Source: an uncultured Burkholderiales bacterium (GTDB lineage: Bacteria > Pseudomonadota > Gammaproteobacteria > Burkholderiales > Burkholderiaceae_C). Taken from it: DNA of 7,397 nucleotides. The DNA lies in NCBI GenBank assembly GCA_903925445.1, contig CAIYFE010000138.1, positions 1 through 7,397 of the forward strand. Reading direction: 5' to 3'. Of this stretch, positions 1-7,027 are shown one piece after another (within the stretch, counting starts at the first letter, position 1; every line of letters begins with the position of its first letter). The position numbers were made by a program, and so were the translations under genes. The notes under the pieces are model-generated. The model did no database searches. It saw only the letters and a list, made by a program, of their open reading frames with translations, and was not told the origin of the DNA.

Positions 1-902
1 ACCATCAAGGCCGTTTGTCCAAACACACGTGCTTTGGCTTTTGCATACGCTGCCATTTCGCCGTGCCAATCCAAGTGGTCTTGCGTCACGTTCAAAACAG
101 TTGCAGCCGTGGGTTCAAAGTTTGTAACGCCTTCCAATTGAAAACTCGACAACTCCAACACCCAGACTTGAGGCAAGTAAGGATCATCGGGCGGTGGTGG
201 CGGTGGTGGCGTCAGCGCAGGCAACTCGGGCTCAAACGCTGCTTCATCGGCGGGTTCGATCGGTTCGAGTCCTTCTAAACTTTCTTGCGCAGGCGTAACT
301 GGTTGCGTGGGCACTTCGGTTGGTGCATCGACCAACTCTTGCGCGGCTTTGTTGAGCGCCTCGATTTCAGCTTTTGTTTGCTCGGCCGCTGCAAGATCCA
401 ATGCTTGCGCCAAGGTATCCAACAGCGTTGGCCCAATATTGCCTGCCATGGCCACACGCAAGCCAGCCCGCTCGAGCAACTGCGCCGTCAACGATGTGAC
501 CGTGGTTTTGCCATTGGTGCCGGTGATGGCCAGCACTTTGGGGTGATAAGCGCGAGACGCTTGGAGCTCGTTCATCGCTTGTGCAAACAGCGTCAACTCC
601 GTGCCCACCCAAAGTCCTGCATCCAACGCGGCTTGCCACAAAGGCGCCACAGACTGCGGTGAGAGTCCCGGACTTTTGAACACCGCGCGGACATCGGTGC
701 CGGCAATGAAGGCCGCTTCAAAGTTACCGTGCACAAAACTCACTTGCGGCAATTCTGAACGCAGCAACGCCAACTGGGGAGGCGCTTCGCGCGTATCCAG
801 CACAGTAACTTGCGCGCCGCAGCGCACGCACCAACGCGCCATCGCCAGGCCGGAGTCTCCTAAGCCCAGAATCAGCACCGATTGGTTTTCGAGTCCTTGC
901 AT
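1..902 (-). CDS. murD: UDP-N-acetylmuramoyl-L-alanine--D-glutamate ligase MurD (5' part, truncated by the window edge)
   Basis: Cytoplasmic Mur ligase that adds D-glutamate to UDP-MurNAc-L-Ala using ATP. About 300 codons are present; the C-terminal part lies beyond the left edge. The N-terminal Rossmann-like domain opens with a glycine-rich LILGLGDSGLA stretch (about residues 9-19). The ATP-binding P-loop GTNGKTT is at 128-134, with K132 the expected phosphate-binding lysine. GNIG is at 154-157, LELSSFQ at 249-255, followed by a VLNVTQDHLDWHG motif. Between GNIG and LELSSFQ there are 91 residues, against about 15 in E. coli MurD as I recall it. The extra piece is acidic and proline-rich and stays in frame. 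ATG at 902 is chosen because it directly follows the mraY stop (7-nt gap), with GAGGA overlapping that stop as a Shine-Dalgarno 4 nt upstream. Identity is very secure; the function of the insertion is unknown. Confidence 0.96.
   Translation of the reverse strand, partial: MQGLENQSVLILGLGDSGLAMARWCVRCGAQVTVLDTREAPPQLALLRSELPQVSFVHGNFEAAFIAGTDVRAVFKSPGLSPQSVAPLWQAALDAGLWVGTELTLFAQAMNELQASRAYHPKVLAITGTNGKTTVTSLTAQLLERAGLRVAMAGNIGPTLLDTLAQALDLAAAEQTKAEIEALNKAAQELVDAPTEVPTQPVTPAQESLEGLEPIEPADEAAFEPELPALTPPPPPPPDDPYLPQVWVLELSSFQLEGVTNFEPTAATVLNVTQDHLDWHGEMAAYAKAKARVFGQTALM
178..395 (-). other. Acidic, proline-rich insertion in MurD (about residues 170-241)
   Basis: This segment of MurD lies between the GNIG motif and the LELSSFQ strand of the central ATPase domain, where E. 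coli MurD has only a short connection. It starts as a probable helix rich in Ala, Gln and Glu. It then becomes a Pro/Glu/Thr linker with about 17 acidic and only about two basic residues, and ends in seven prolines and two aspartates just before the conserved region resumes. The frame is open on both sides and the flanking motifs are intact, so this is a true in-frame expansion and not a frameshift. It is probably a disordered surface loop. I believe long MurD proteins occur in Comamonadaceae, so it may be a lineage trait; that part is recollection. Confidence 0.8.
189..209 (-). repeat. Short tandem repeat encoding seven consecutive prolines in MurD
   Basis: On the coding strand two copies of the 9-nt unit CCACCACCG are followed by CCC, giving Pro232-Pro238. 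Tracts of this length normally stall ribosomes and need elongation factor EF-P for smooth translation. The repeat could also expand or contract by slippage in steps of three codons without breaking the frame. Confidence 0.85.
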
Positions 903-909
903 CAATTCC

Positions 910-2088
910 TCATCTCAACTTCAACGTGGACAAACCCACCAAGCACAACAGCATGGTGATGATCCAAAAACGAATCACAACTTGCGTTTCTTTCCAACCA
1001 TTTTTTTCAAAGTGGTGATGCAATGGCGCCATCTTGAGCAAGCGCCGACCTTCACCAAATTTCTTTTTCGTGTATTTGAAGTAGCTCACTTGCAGCATGA
1101 CCGAGACAGCTTCTGCAACAAAAATTCCGCCCATGATGGCCAGCACGATTTCTTGACGCACGATCACAGCAATCGTGCCCAGCGCACCTCCCAAGGCCAA
1201 CGCCCCCACATCGCCCATGAACACTTGAGCCGGATGTGCGTTGAACCACAAAAAGGCCAAACCCGCGCCCGCCATGGCCGCACAAAAAATCATCAACTCC
1301 CCCGAGCCAGGAATGTGGGGGAACAGCAAATACTTCGAATACACCGCACTGCCCGTGACGTACGCAAACGCGCCCAAAGAAGAACCCACCATGACCACGG
1401 GCATGATCGCCAACCCGTCCAAGCCATCGGTCAAATTGACGGCGTTGCTTGAGCCCACGATGACCAAGTAGGTCAGGATGACAAATCCAAACACGCCCAG
1501 CGGGTAGCTCACTTCTTTGATAAAGGGCAGCAGCAATCCCGCTTTGGGGGGCAAATTCACATCAAAACCGGATTGCACCCATGACGAGAACAACTCCAAC
1601 ACCCGCAAGTTGTTGCTCTCCGAAATGCTGAACACCAAGTACAAGGCGGCGGTCAATCCAATGACCGATTGCCAAAAATATTTTTCCCGCGAACGCATGC
1701 CTTCTGGGTCTTTGTTGACCACTTTGCGCCAGTCATCGACCCAACCGATGGCGCCAAATCCCAAGGTCACGATCAACACAATCCAGACAAATCGATTGCT
1801 CAAATCGGCCCACAGCAAAGTTGAAATTGCGATGCCAATCAAAATCAAAACACCACCCATGGTGGGCGTGCCGCTTTTGACCAAATGCGTTTGCATTGCG
1901 TACTCGCGCACGGGCTGGCCAATCTTGAGTGCTGTCAAACGTCGAATGACAGCGGGTCCCGCAATCAATCCGATCAGCAAGGCCGTCAGCGCCGCCATCA
2001 CAGCCCGAAACGTGATGTATTGAAACACCCGAAAAAATCCATATTCAGGTGCTTGCGCTTGAAACCATTGCGCCAATGTCAACAACAT
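910..2088 (-). CDS. mraY: Phospho-N-acetylmuramoyl-pentapeptide transferase MraY
   Basis: Polytopic inner-membrane enzyme that transfers phospho-MurNAc-pentapeptide from UDP to undecaprenyl phosphate, forming lipid I. The 392 residues match the slightly long betaproteobacterial form (E. coli is about 360). Visible motifs: KSGTPTMGG at 71-79; the Mg-binding aspartate pair D118-D119 in GWVDDWRK; NAVNLTDGLDGLA at 215-227; NAHPAQVFMGDVG at 283-295 with D293 as the third catalytic aspartate; and HHHFE at 357-361 near the C-terminus. Many hydrophobic segments of transmembrane length are spread along the chain. The ATG at 2088 overlaps the end of murF by 10 nt. AAGGA at 2098-2102 is a moderate Shine-Dalgarno 9 nt upstream, inside the murF coding region. 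The TGA stop forms part of the murD ribosome binding site, which suggests translational coupling. Nothing looks damaged. Confidence 0.98.
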   Translation of the reverse strand: MLLTLAQWFQAQAPEYGFFRVFQYITFRAVMAALTALLIGLIAGPAVIRRLTALKIGQPVREYAMQTHLVKSGTPTMGGVLILIGIAISTLLWADLSNRFVWIVLIVTLGFGAIGWVDDWRKVVNKDPEGMRSREKYFWQSVIGLTAALYLVFSISESNNLRVLELFSSWVQSGFDVNLPPKAGLLLPFIKEVSYPLGVFGFVILTYLVIVGSSNAVNLTDGLDGLAIMPVVMVGSSLGAFAYVTGSAVYSKYLLFPHIPGSGELMIFCAAMAGAGLAFLWFNAHPAQVFMGDVGALALGGALGTIAVIVRQEIVLAIMGGIFVAEAVSVMLQVSYFKYTKKKFGEGRRLLKMAPLHHHFEKNGWKETQVVIRFWIITMLLCLVGLSTLKLR

Positions 2089-3494
2089 GGAGTGTTTTCC
2101 TTTTGAGCTTGTGTCGCGGCTTCAACGGCTTGAATCACCCGCTCCATCTTCATAAACCGTGAACCCTTGACCAAGAAGCTGGCCGTTGTTGGCAACAAGG
2201 CCAACACCTGCGCATTCAAGCTGTCAATGTCTTTGAAATGTTGCGCCGCCTGCCCTGCGGCTTGTGCCGTGTGCTGCGTCAATTCGCCCAGACACAACAC
2301 GTGGTCGATGTTTTTTTCCAGGGCGTATTGGCCAACTTCTTGATGGAATTCTTGACCTTGATCGCCCACTTCGCCCATGTCGCCCAACACCAAAACACGA
2401 GGTGCAGGCAGTTCAGCCAACACATCAATGGCGGCTCGCACCGAATCTGGGTTGGCGTTGTAGGTGTCGTCAATGCCGGTCATGGCGCGGCCTTGACAAG
2501 TCACACCCAACGCACGTGAGCGCCCTTTGACCGGTTCAAAGGCATTGAGACCTTGGGCAATTTTTTCAATTGCAATGCCTGCACCCAGTGCTGCTGCGGT
2601 TGCAGCCAATGCATTGCTGACGTTGTGCCGTCCGGCAATGTGGAGTTTGACATTCAACTTGCCTGCCGGTGTGTTGGCCTCGATCCACCAATGGTCTTGA
2701 TGCCACTGGGCATGCAACAAATACACCTCGGCCGCCGTGGCATCGTTGCGCATGGAAAACCGCAAACAGGAGCGTTGCGCCGCCAAGTTTTGCCAGATCG
2801 GTGTGTAAGCATCGTCTGCAGGAAACACCGCAACGCCCTGTGCTGGCAAAGCCGCAATCACTTGCCCATTTTCTTGTGCGACGGCTTGCACCGTGTCCAT
2901 GAATTCTTGATGCTCACGTTGCGCGTTGTTGACCAATGCCACACTGGCTTGCGCTATGGCAGCCAACCCAGCGATCTCGCCAGGATGGTTCATGCCCAAC
3001 TCCACCACGGCTGCTTGGTGATGCGCACGCAAGCGAAACAAGGTCAGCGGCACACCAATGTCGTTATTGAAATTGCCTTGCGTTGCCAAAGCCGCCTCGC
3101 CCCATGCAGCCCGCAAGATCGAGGCAATCATTTGTGTGACGGTGGTTTTGCCATTGCTGCCAGTGACTGCAATCAACGGCAACGTGTATTGAGCTCGCCA
3201 GGCGCGCGCCAATTGACCCAAGGCAAGACGGGTGTCCGGCACTTCAACACCCGATAAATGCGCTTGCTCCAACCCTGTTTGTGCCAAAGCAGCCACAGCG
3301 CCCGTGCTTGCCACTTCAGGCAAGAAGGCATGGGCATCAAAACGCTCACCTTTGAGGGCAACAAACAAATCGCCTGCTTGCAAGGTGCGGCTGTCCGTGT
3401 GAACGCGCGACACGCTCACATTGCCCGACCCCACCAAACGCGCATGGGGCAACCACGTTTGTATCTGCTGCAAAGTCAAATTCATTTCAGACAT
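2079..3494 (-). CDS. murF: UDP-N-acetylmuramoyl-tripeptide--D-alanyl-D-alanine ligase MurF
   Basis: Cytoplasmic ligase that adds the D-Ala-D-Ala dipeptide to UDP-MurNAc-tripeptide, the last soluble step of precursor synthesis. With the chosen start it has 471 residues. Motifs: HTDSR near residue 33 in the N-terminal UDP-binding domain; P-loop GSNGKTT at 112-118; NFNNDIG around 141-147; VELGMN around 164-169; NNAQREH at 189-195; DDTYNANPDS at 342-351; and LGDMGE at 370-375 in the C-terminal domain. An upstream in-frame codon at 3536 would add 14 residues deep inside murE and has no support. ATG 3494 is preferred because GGAGGG lies just upstream, although the 4-nt spacing from GGAGG is short. 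ATG 3485, two codons after the first three residues, is the alternative and would follow the murE stop by 1 nt. The gene overlaps murE by 8 nt and mraY by 10 nt. Confidence 0.97.
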   Translation of the reverse strand: MSEMNLTLQQIQTWLPHARLVGSGNVSVSRVHTDSRTLQAGDLFVALKGERFDAHAFLPEVASTGAVAALAQTGLEQAHLSGVEVPDTRLALGQLARAWRAQYTLPLIAVTGSNGKTTVTQMIASILRAAWGEAALATQGNFNNDIGVPLTLFRLRAHHQAAVVELGMNHPGEIAGLAAIAQASVALVNNAQREHQEFMDTVQAVAQENGQVIAALPAQGVAVFPADDAYTPIWQNLAAQRSCLRFSMRNDATAAEVYLLHAQWHQDHWWIEANTPAGKLNVKLHIAGRHNVSNALAATAAALGAGIAIEKIAQGLNAFEPVKGRSRALGVTCQGRAMTGIDDTYNANPDSVRAAIDVLAELPAPRVLVLGDMGEVGDQGQEFHQEVGQYALEKNIDHVLCLGELTQHTAQAAGQAAQHFKDIDSLNAQVLALLPTTASFLVKGSRFMKMERVIQAVEAATQAQKENTPCC

Positions 3495-4992
3495 GTGCCC
3501 TCCGTTGCGCCACGGCACGCTGTGCGTGCGCCACATCGCTGAAGGGATGTTTTACGCCTTGAATTTCTTGGTAGTCCTCGTGCCCTTTGCCTGCCAACAA
3601 AATCACGTCTTGCGCGTGTGCGGCTTGAATGGTTTGCGCAATGGCTTGTGCGCGATCGGCAATGACTTGGATGTTGTGTGTGTGTTTCAAACCAGCTTGC
3701 ATGTGCGCCAAGATCTGCATGGGATCTTCGCTGCGTGGGTTGTCACTGGTCAGCACGACGTGTGCGGCATGTTGTTGGGCAGCAGCAGCCATCAACGGAC
3801 GTTTGCTTGCATCGCGATCGCCGCCACAACCCAAGACACAAGTCACTTGCGCGCCGCGCATTTGCGCCAAGGGTTGTAAAGCCACAATCGCTTGTTCTAT
3901 CGCATCTGGCGTGTGCGCGTAATCCACCACCACCAAAGGTGACTGCGTCACCACTTGCATGCGGCCTGGCACGCTGGGCAAGTGGTGACATGCAGCCACC
4001 GCATCTTTGAGGCCATAGCCCATGGCGCGCAAGGCCGCCACAACACCCAATAAATTGCTGATGTTGTAGGCACCCACAAACTGCGTTGCCAAAGCCACTT
4101 TCTCATCTGCTTCGCAAACCTGAAAACTCAAACCATGTTCGGTGTATTCAATCTCGCATGCGCAGACATGCTGTTGATTGCGTGCCGCATCAGCTTGCAA
4201 ACCCACCGTCCACAGCGCAAAGTCTTTGCGTTGCGACAGCGACTCGGCCAGGATCTGCCCCTTGGCATCGTCAACATTGATCACCGCAGCTGGCAATCCT
4301 TCCCAATCGAACAAGGCTTTTTTGGCTTCCCAGTAACGCTGCATATCGCCGTGGTAATCCAAATGATCTTGGGTGAAATTGGTGAACACCGCCAAGCGAA
4401 TGTGCGTGCCATCGAGTAGATGCTCTGCTATGCCAATCGATGACGCCTCAATCGCGCAAGCCTGCACGCCTTGCACTACAAAGTCTTTCAAACGCGATTG
4501 CAGCAGCACAGGATCAGGCGTTGTCATGCCCGTCAATTGCAATTGCCCTGCTTCACCTATCCCCAAAGTACCCACCATGGCGCAACGTTGGTTCAGATTT
4601 TTCAAGGCGTGCGCCAGCCACCAAGCCGTCGATGTTTTGCCATTCGTTCCAGTGACCGCCAGCACTTGCAGTTGTCGACTTGGATGCTCAAAGTAAGCCG
4701 AAGCAATCCACCCGCTTTGTGCTTTCAAGTCTGCAACTGCAGCCACCGCTTGGGTGTTGAGCTTGTCTTCTTGCGCCCACTCAAAAGCTTGCAAGCCTTC
4801 GCGTTCGACCACACAAGCCGCTGCGCCTTGTTGGATCGCTTGTGGCACATACGCGCGGCCATCTGTCACGCCGCCTGGCCAAGCAATGAAGCCATCACCC
4901 GCTGTCACTTGCCGACTGTCCGTGTGCAAGCAGCCACGCACGCGCGATTTCAACCAAGCTGCCACGTCGTTGTAAGTGTGGAGTTCTTGCAT
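3487..4992 (-). CDS. murE: UDP-N-acetylmuramoyl-L-alanyl-D-glutamate--2,6-diaminopimelate ligase MurE
   Basis: Cytoplasmic ligase that adds the third stem-peptide residue to UDP-MurNAc-L-Ala-D-Glu; 501 residues, a normal family length. Motifs, numbered from ATG 4992: HTDSR at about 23-27; P-loop GTNGKTS at 115-121 with K119; TTPDP at 157-161; EASSIG at 182-187; TQDHLDYHG near 207-215; K224 at the position of the carbamylated lysine that helps bind Mg; and CGGDRD at about 389-394. DNPR at 417-420 followed by SEDP is the signature of meso-diaminopimelate specificity, as opposed to lysine. GKGHE is at 468-472. The start is ATG 4992, not the TTG one codon upstream: the strong AAGGAGG is 7 nt from the ATG but only 4 nt from the TTG. 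The start shares one base with the ftsI stop (TGATG). Confidence 0.98.
   Translation of the reverse strand: MQELHTYNDVAAWLKSRVRGCLHTDSRQVTAGDGFIAWPGGVTDGRAYVPQAIQQGAAACVVEREGLQAFEWAQEDKLNTQAVAAVADLKAQSGWIASAYFEHPSRQLQVLAVTGTNGKTSTAWWLAHALKNLNQRCAMVGTLGIGEAGQLQLTGMTTPDPVLLQSRLKDFVVQGVQACAIEASSIGIAEHLLDGTHIRLAVFTNFTQDHLDYHGDMQRYWEAKKALFDWEGLPAAVINVDDAKGQILAESLSQRKDFALWTVGLQADAARNQQHVCACEIEYTEHGLSFQVCEADEKVALATQFVGAYNISNLLGVVAALRAMGYGLKDAVAACHHLPSVPGRMQVVTQSPLVVVDYAHTPDAIEQAIVALQPLAQMRGAQVTCVLGCGGDRDASKRPLMAAAAQQHAAHVVLTSDNPRSEDPMQILAHMQAGLKHTHNIQVIADRAQAIAQTIQAAHAQDVILLAGKGHEDYQEIQGVKHPFSDVAHAQRAVAQRRAHV
3498..3503 (-). promoter_or_regulatory. Shine-Dalgarno site of murF, inside the end of murE
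   Basis: GGAGGG on the coding strand lies 3 nt before ATG 3494 and 12 nt before the alternative ATG 3485. Neither spacing is ideal, but the closer ATG fits better and avoids a leader of unusual length. The site is within the last codons of murE, so ribosomes finishing murE would clear it, as expected for coupled translation. Confidence 0.65.
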
Positions 4993-4999
4993 CAAAACT

Positions 5000-5006
5000 C
5001 CTCCTT
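5000..5006 (-). promoter_or_regulatory. Strong Shine-Dalgarno site of murE, inside the end of ftsI
   Basis: AAGGAGG, a near-perfect match to the 16S anti-Shine-Dalgarno sequence, lies 7 nt before ATG 4992. It decides the murE start in favour of ATG over TTG 4995. Its strength would matter if upstream translation of ftsI really ended early, because murE could then still be initiated independently of coupling. Confidence 0.8.
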
Positions 5007-5672
5007 TTCAACTTGTGTCACCACTTGCGGTTTGACCGCCATGTCGGGTTGCACACCCATCATGCGCAAAGTTTGTTGAACGGTTTGACTGAAGACCGGC
5101 GCAGCCACATCGCCGCCAAAATAAACGCCATCGGAAGGTTCGTCCACCATCACAGCCACCACAATGCGCGGGTTGTCAATGGGTGCGATGCCGACAAAAA
5201 AGCCCCGGTATTTTTTGCTGGCGTAACCTTTGCCTTCTTGCTTGTGAGCTGTTCCAGTTTTTCCACCCACCGAATAACCCATTGTTTGAGCCTTTGGTGC
5301 AGTCCCGCCGGGACCTGTGACCATGTGCAGCATTTTCAAAATGGCTTCCACATTTTTTTGTGAAAAAACGCGCGCATTGGCCGCCACATCGCCATCGCGT
5401 TTGAGCAGCGTGACAGGAATCAATTCACCATGTCGAGCAAACACGGTGTAGGCCTGTGCCAATTGAAATAAGCTGACCGACACGCCGTAGCCATAACTCA
5501 TCGTGGCTTGCTCAATGGGTTTCCACGTTGTGTAATTTCTCAGACGTCCAGCAACTGCGCCAGGAAACGGCACTTGTGGTTTTTGCCCAAAACCAACTTG
5601 GGTGTAAGCCTCCCACATGTCGTGGGGTTGCATTTGCAACGCAATTTTGGCGGTGCCAATGTTGCTGGACTT

Positions 5673-5675
5673 TTA
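5673..5675 (-). other. In-frame ochre (TAA) codon within ftsI
   Basis: The reading frame is V-N-E-V-I-stop-K-S-S-N-I-G-T-A-K. The codon immediately precedes the KSSN active-site motif and stands where related FtsI proteins have Gln. All six complete-gene ends in the window (rsmH, ftsL, ftsI, murE, murF, mraY) use TGA, and this is the only in-frame TAA or TAG in about 2,400 codons. Confidence 0.9.
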
Positions 5676-6727
5676 AATCACTTCGTTGACAGAAATCAAC
5701 CCATGCGCATGCGAGTCACTGATGACAGAGGTGCCAATTTGGTATTTGCCAGGACCCGTTTGGATCATGGTTTCGGGCGTGACCAAGCCTTTGTCTAAAG
5801 CCAGCGTCACCACAAAAGGCTTCATGGTGGAGCCGGGTTCAAACGTATCGGTCAACGCACGGTTGCGCAACTGCGCGCCGGTTAAGCTGCCCCGCTTGCC
5901 AGGGTCGTAGCTGGGGAAGTTGGTCAAGGCCAGAACTTCTCCCGTTTTGATGTCGACCACCACCACGCTGCCCGCCGCAGCCTTGTGCTGCTGAACTGCT
6001 TCTTTGATTTTTTCGTAAGCGAAGTACTGGATCTTGCTGTCAATGCTCAGCTGCAAATCTTGGCCATCTACAGGCGGCACCATGTCGCCCACATCTTCCA
6101 CCACACGACCCAATCGATCTTTGATCACCTGACGCGATCCAGCCTTGCCACCCAAGTCTTTGTTGAAGGTCAACTCGACGCCTTCTTGACCCACGTTCTC
6201 CACATTGGTGAAGCCCACCACATGCGCAACAGCTTCGCCTTCAGGATAAATGCGCTTGTACTCTTTGCGGTCGTAAACGCCCTTGATCTTCAATTCGGCA
6301 ATTTGCTTGGCCACTGACTCATCAACTTGTCGCTTGAGCCACACAAAACTCTTGTCTTCGTCTTGTAATTTTTTATCGAGTTCAGTCTGTGAAAGCCCCA
6401 GCAACTTGGCCAAGGTTTTGAGCTTGGCGGGGTCACGTTCGATGTCTTCCGGACTGGCCCAAATGCTGGGCATGGGCACGCTGGACGCCAAGATGTGACC
6501 ATTGCGATCCAGAATTCGCCCTCGACTGGCGGGCATGTCCAAGGTGCGCAAAAAGCGAACCGTGCCTTGCTTCTTGAAAAATGCGTTGTCAATCACCTGC
6601 ACATACGCAGCACGCACCACCAATCCCAAAAAACCCAAGGCGATCACCGCCACCACAAACTGGCTGCGCCACACAGGTGTTTTGCTTGCAAGCAAGGGAC
6701 TGCTGGTGTACTGAACGCTGCGAATGC

Positions 6728-7027
6728 TCATTTCTGAACCTCCGCAGCCGATGCGGCCGATGCACCGCCGACCGTCGCATACTGCGTGATGGCCGGCGTG
6801 ATGGATCGCATGTGCAGTTGATCACGCGCCAACTTCTCCACGCGCAAAGGCGTTGCTTGAGCTCGCCGCTCCACATCAAGGCGGTCGTTCTCGATGTCCA
6901 AGCGCCGCGCCTCACTGTTGGCACGATCAATTTCGGTGGTCAACGAACGCGATTCATATTGCGTGCGCACCAAATACAAAGCGCTGCACATGACCGCAAC
7001 CAACAAGACCAAGCTGAGGCGACTCAT
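6728..7027 (-). CDS. ftsL: Cell division protein FtsL
   Basis: Small bitopic inner-membrane protein of 99 residues that forms the FtsQLB complex and helps activate FtsWI at the septum. It has a very short cytoplasmic N-terminus and one hydrophobic membrane segment at about residues 4-20. A heptad-like charged region rich in Leu, Arg and Glu follows at about 28-70, fitting the periplasmic coiled coil that pairs with FtsB. The alanine-rich tail is poorly conserved. FtsL sequences diverge strongly, so the call rests on size, topology and position between rsmH and ftsI. AAGGAGG at 7032-7038, 4 nt upstream, supports the ATG at 7027. The start overlaps the rsmH stop as ATGA, and the stop overlaps the ftsI start in the same way. 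Confidence 0.93.
   Translation of the reverse strand: MSRLSLVLLVAVMCSALYLVRTQYESRSLTTEIDRANSEARRLDIENDRLDVERRAQATPLRVEKLARDQLHMRSITPAITQYATVGGASAASAAEVQK

Larger units (their letters stand above)
4992..6731 (-). pseudogene. ftsI: Septal peptidoglycan transpeptidase FtsI (PBP3), interrupted by an in-frame TAA at codon 353
   Basis: Class B penicillin-binding protein of the divisome that cross-links septal peptidoglycan; anchored in the inner membrane with a periplasmic catalytic domain. Without the stop it would have 579 residues, the normal length. One transmembrane helix is at about 23-43. RGRILDRNG at 70-78 opens the class B pedestal domain. The transpeptidase domain carries STMK at 301-304 (S301 is the acylated serine), SSN at 355-357 and KTG at 491-493. 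Codon 353 (5675-5673) is TAA where the family has glutamine in the EVIQKSSN context, so one C-to-T change from CAA explains it; the frame is identical on both sides. The first piece (codons 1-352) has only SxxK. The second has no good start: the first ATG (codon 367) lies past SSN. GGAGG at 6739-6743, 7 nt upstream, supports the start, which overlaps the ftsL stop as ATGA. Identity is certain; whether the stop is real, an error or read through is open. Confidence 0.93.

Noticed and set aside
1003..1009. A7 run on the mraY coding strand as a possible frameshift or slippage site
   Set aside because: It simply encodes Glu-Lys-Asn in the conserved HHHFEKNGW region and the frame is intact on both sides.
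601..1452. A 283-codon plus-strand open frame opposite mraY and murD
   Set aside because: It is antisense to two clearly conserved genes, its product has no recognisable domain and is His, Arg and Gln rich as expected for a shadow frame, and it has no supporting ribosome site that I can see.
2558..2580. Imperfect palindrome rich in A and T resembling a terminator
   Set aside because: It lies in the middle of murF, encodes an IAIEKIA helix, and has no GC-rich stem.
2553..3257. A 234-codon plus-strand open frame opposite murF
   Set aside because: It lies entirely inside the conserved murF coding region, has a Cys- and His-rich composition typical of a reverse-strand shadow, and shows no family motif.
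4471..5079. A 202-codon plus-strand open frame spanning the murE-ftsI junction
   Set aside because: Shadow of the intact murE frame, with no recognisable product.
5353..5368. T7-GTG-A6 inverted run that could look like a small hairpin or slippage site
   Set aside because: It encodes the VFSQKNV stretch of FtsI through ordinary Phe, Gln, Lys and Asn codons, the stem would be only A-T pairs, and it does not change the frame.
4992..5639. A separate 215-residue gene for the C-terminal transpeptidase part of FtsI
   Set aside because: Its apparent start is a TTG inside conserved FtsI sequence with no Shine-Dalgarno, and it would lack the SSN motif. It is better read as the distal part of the interrupted ftsI.
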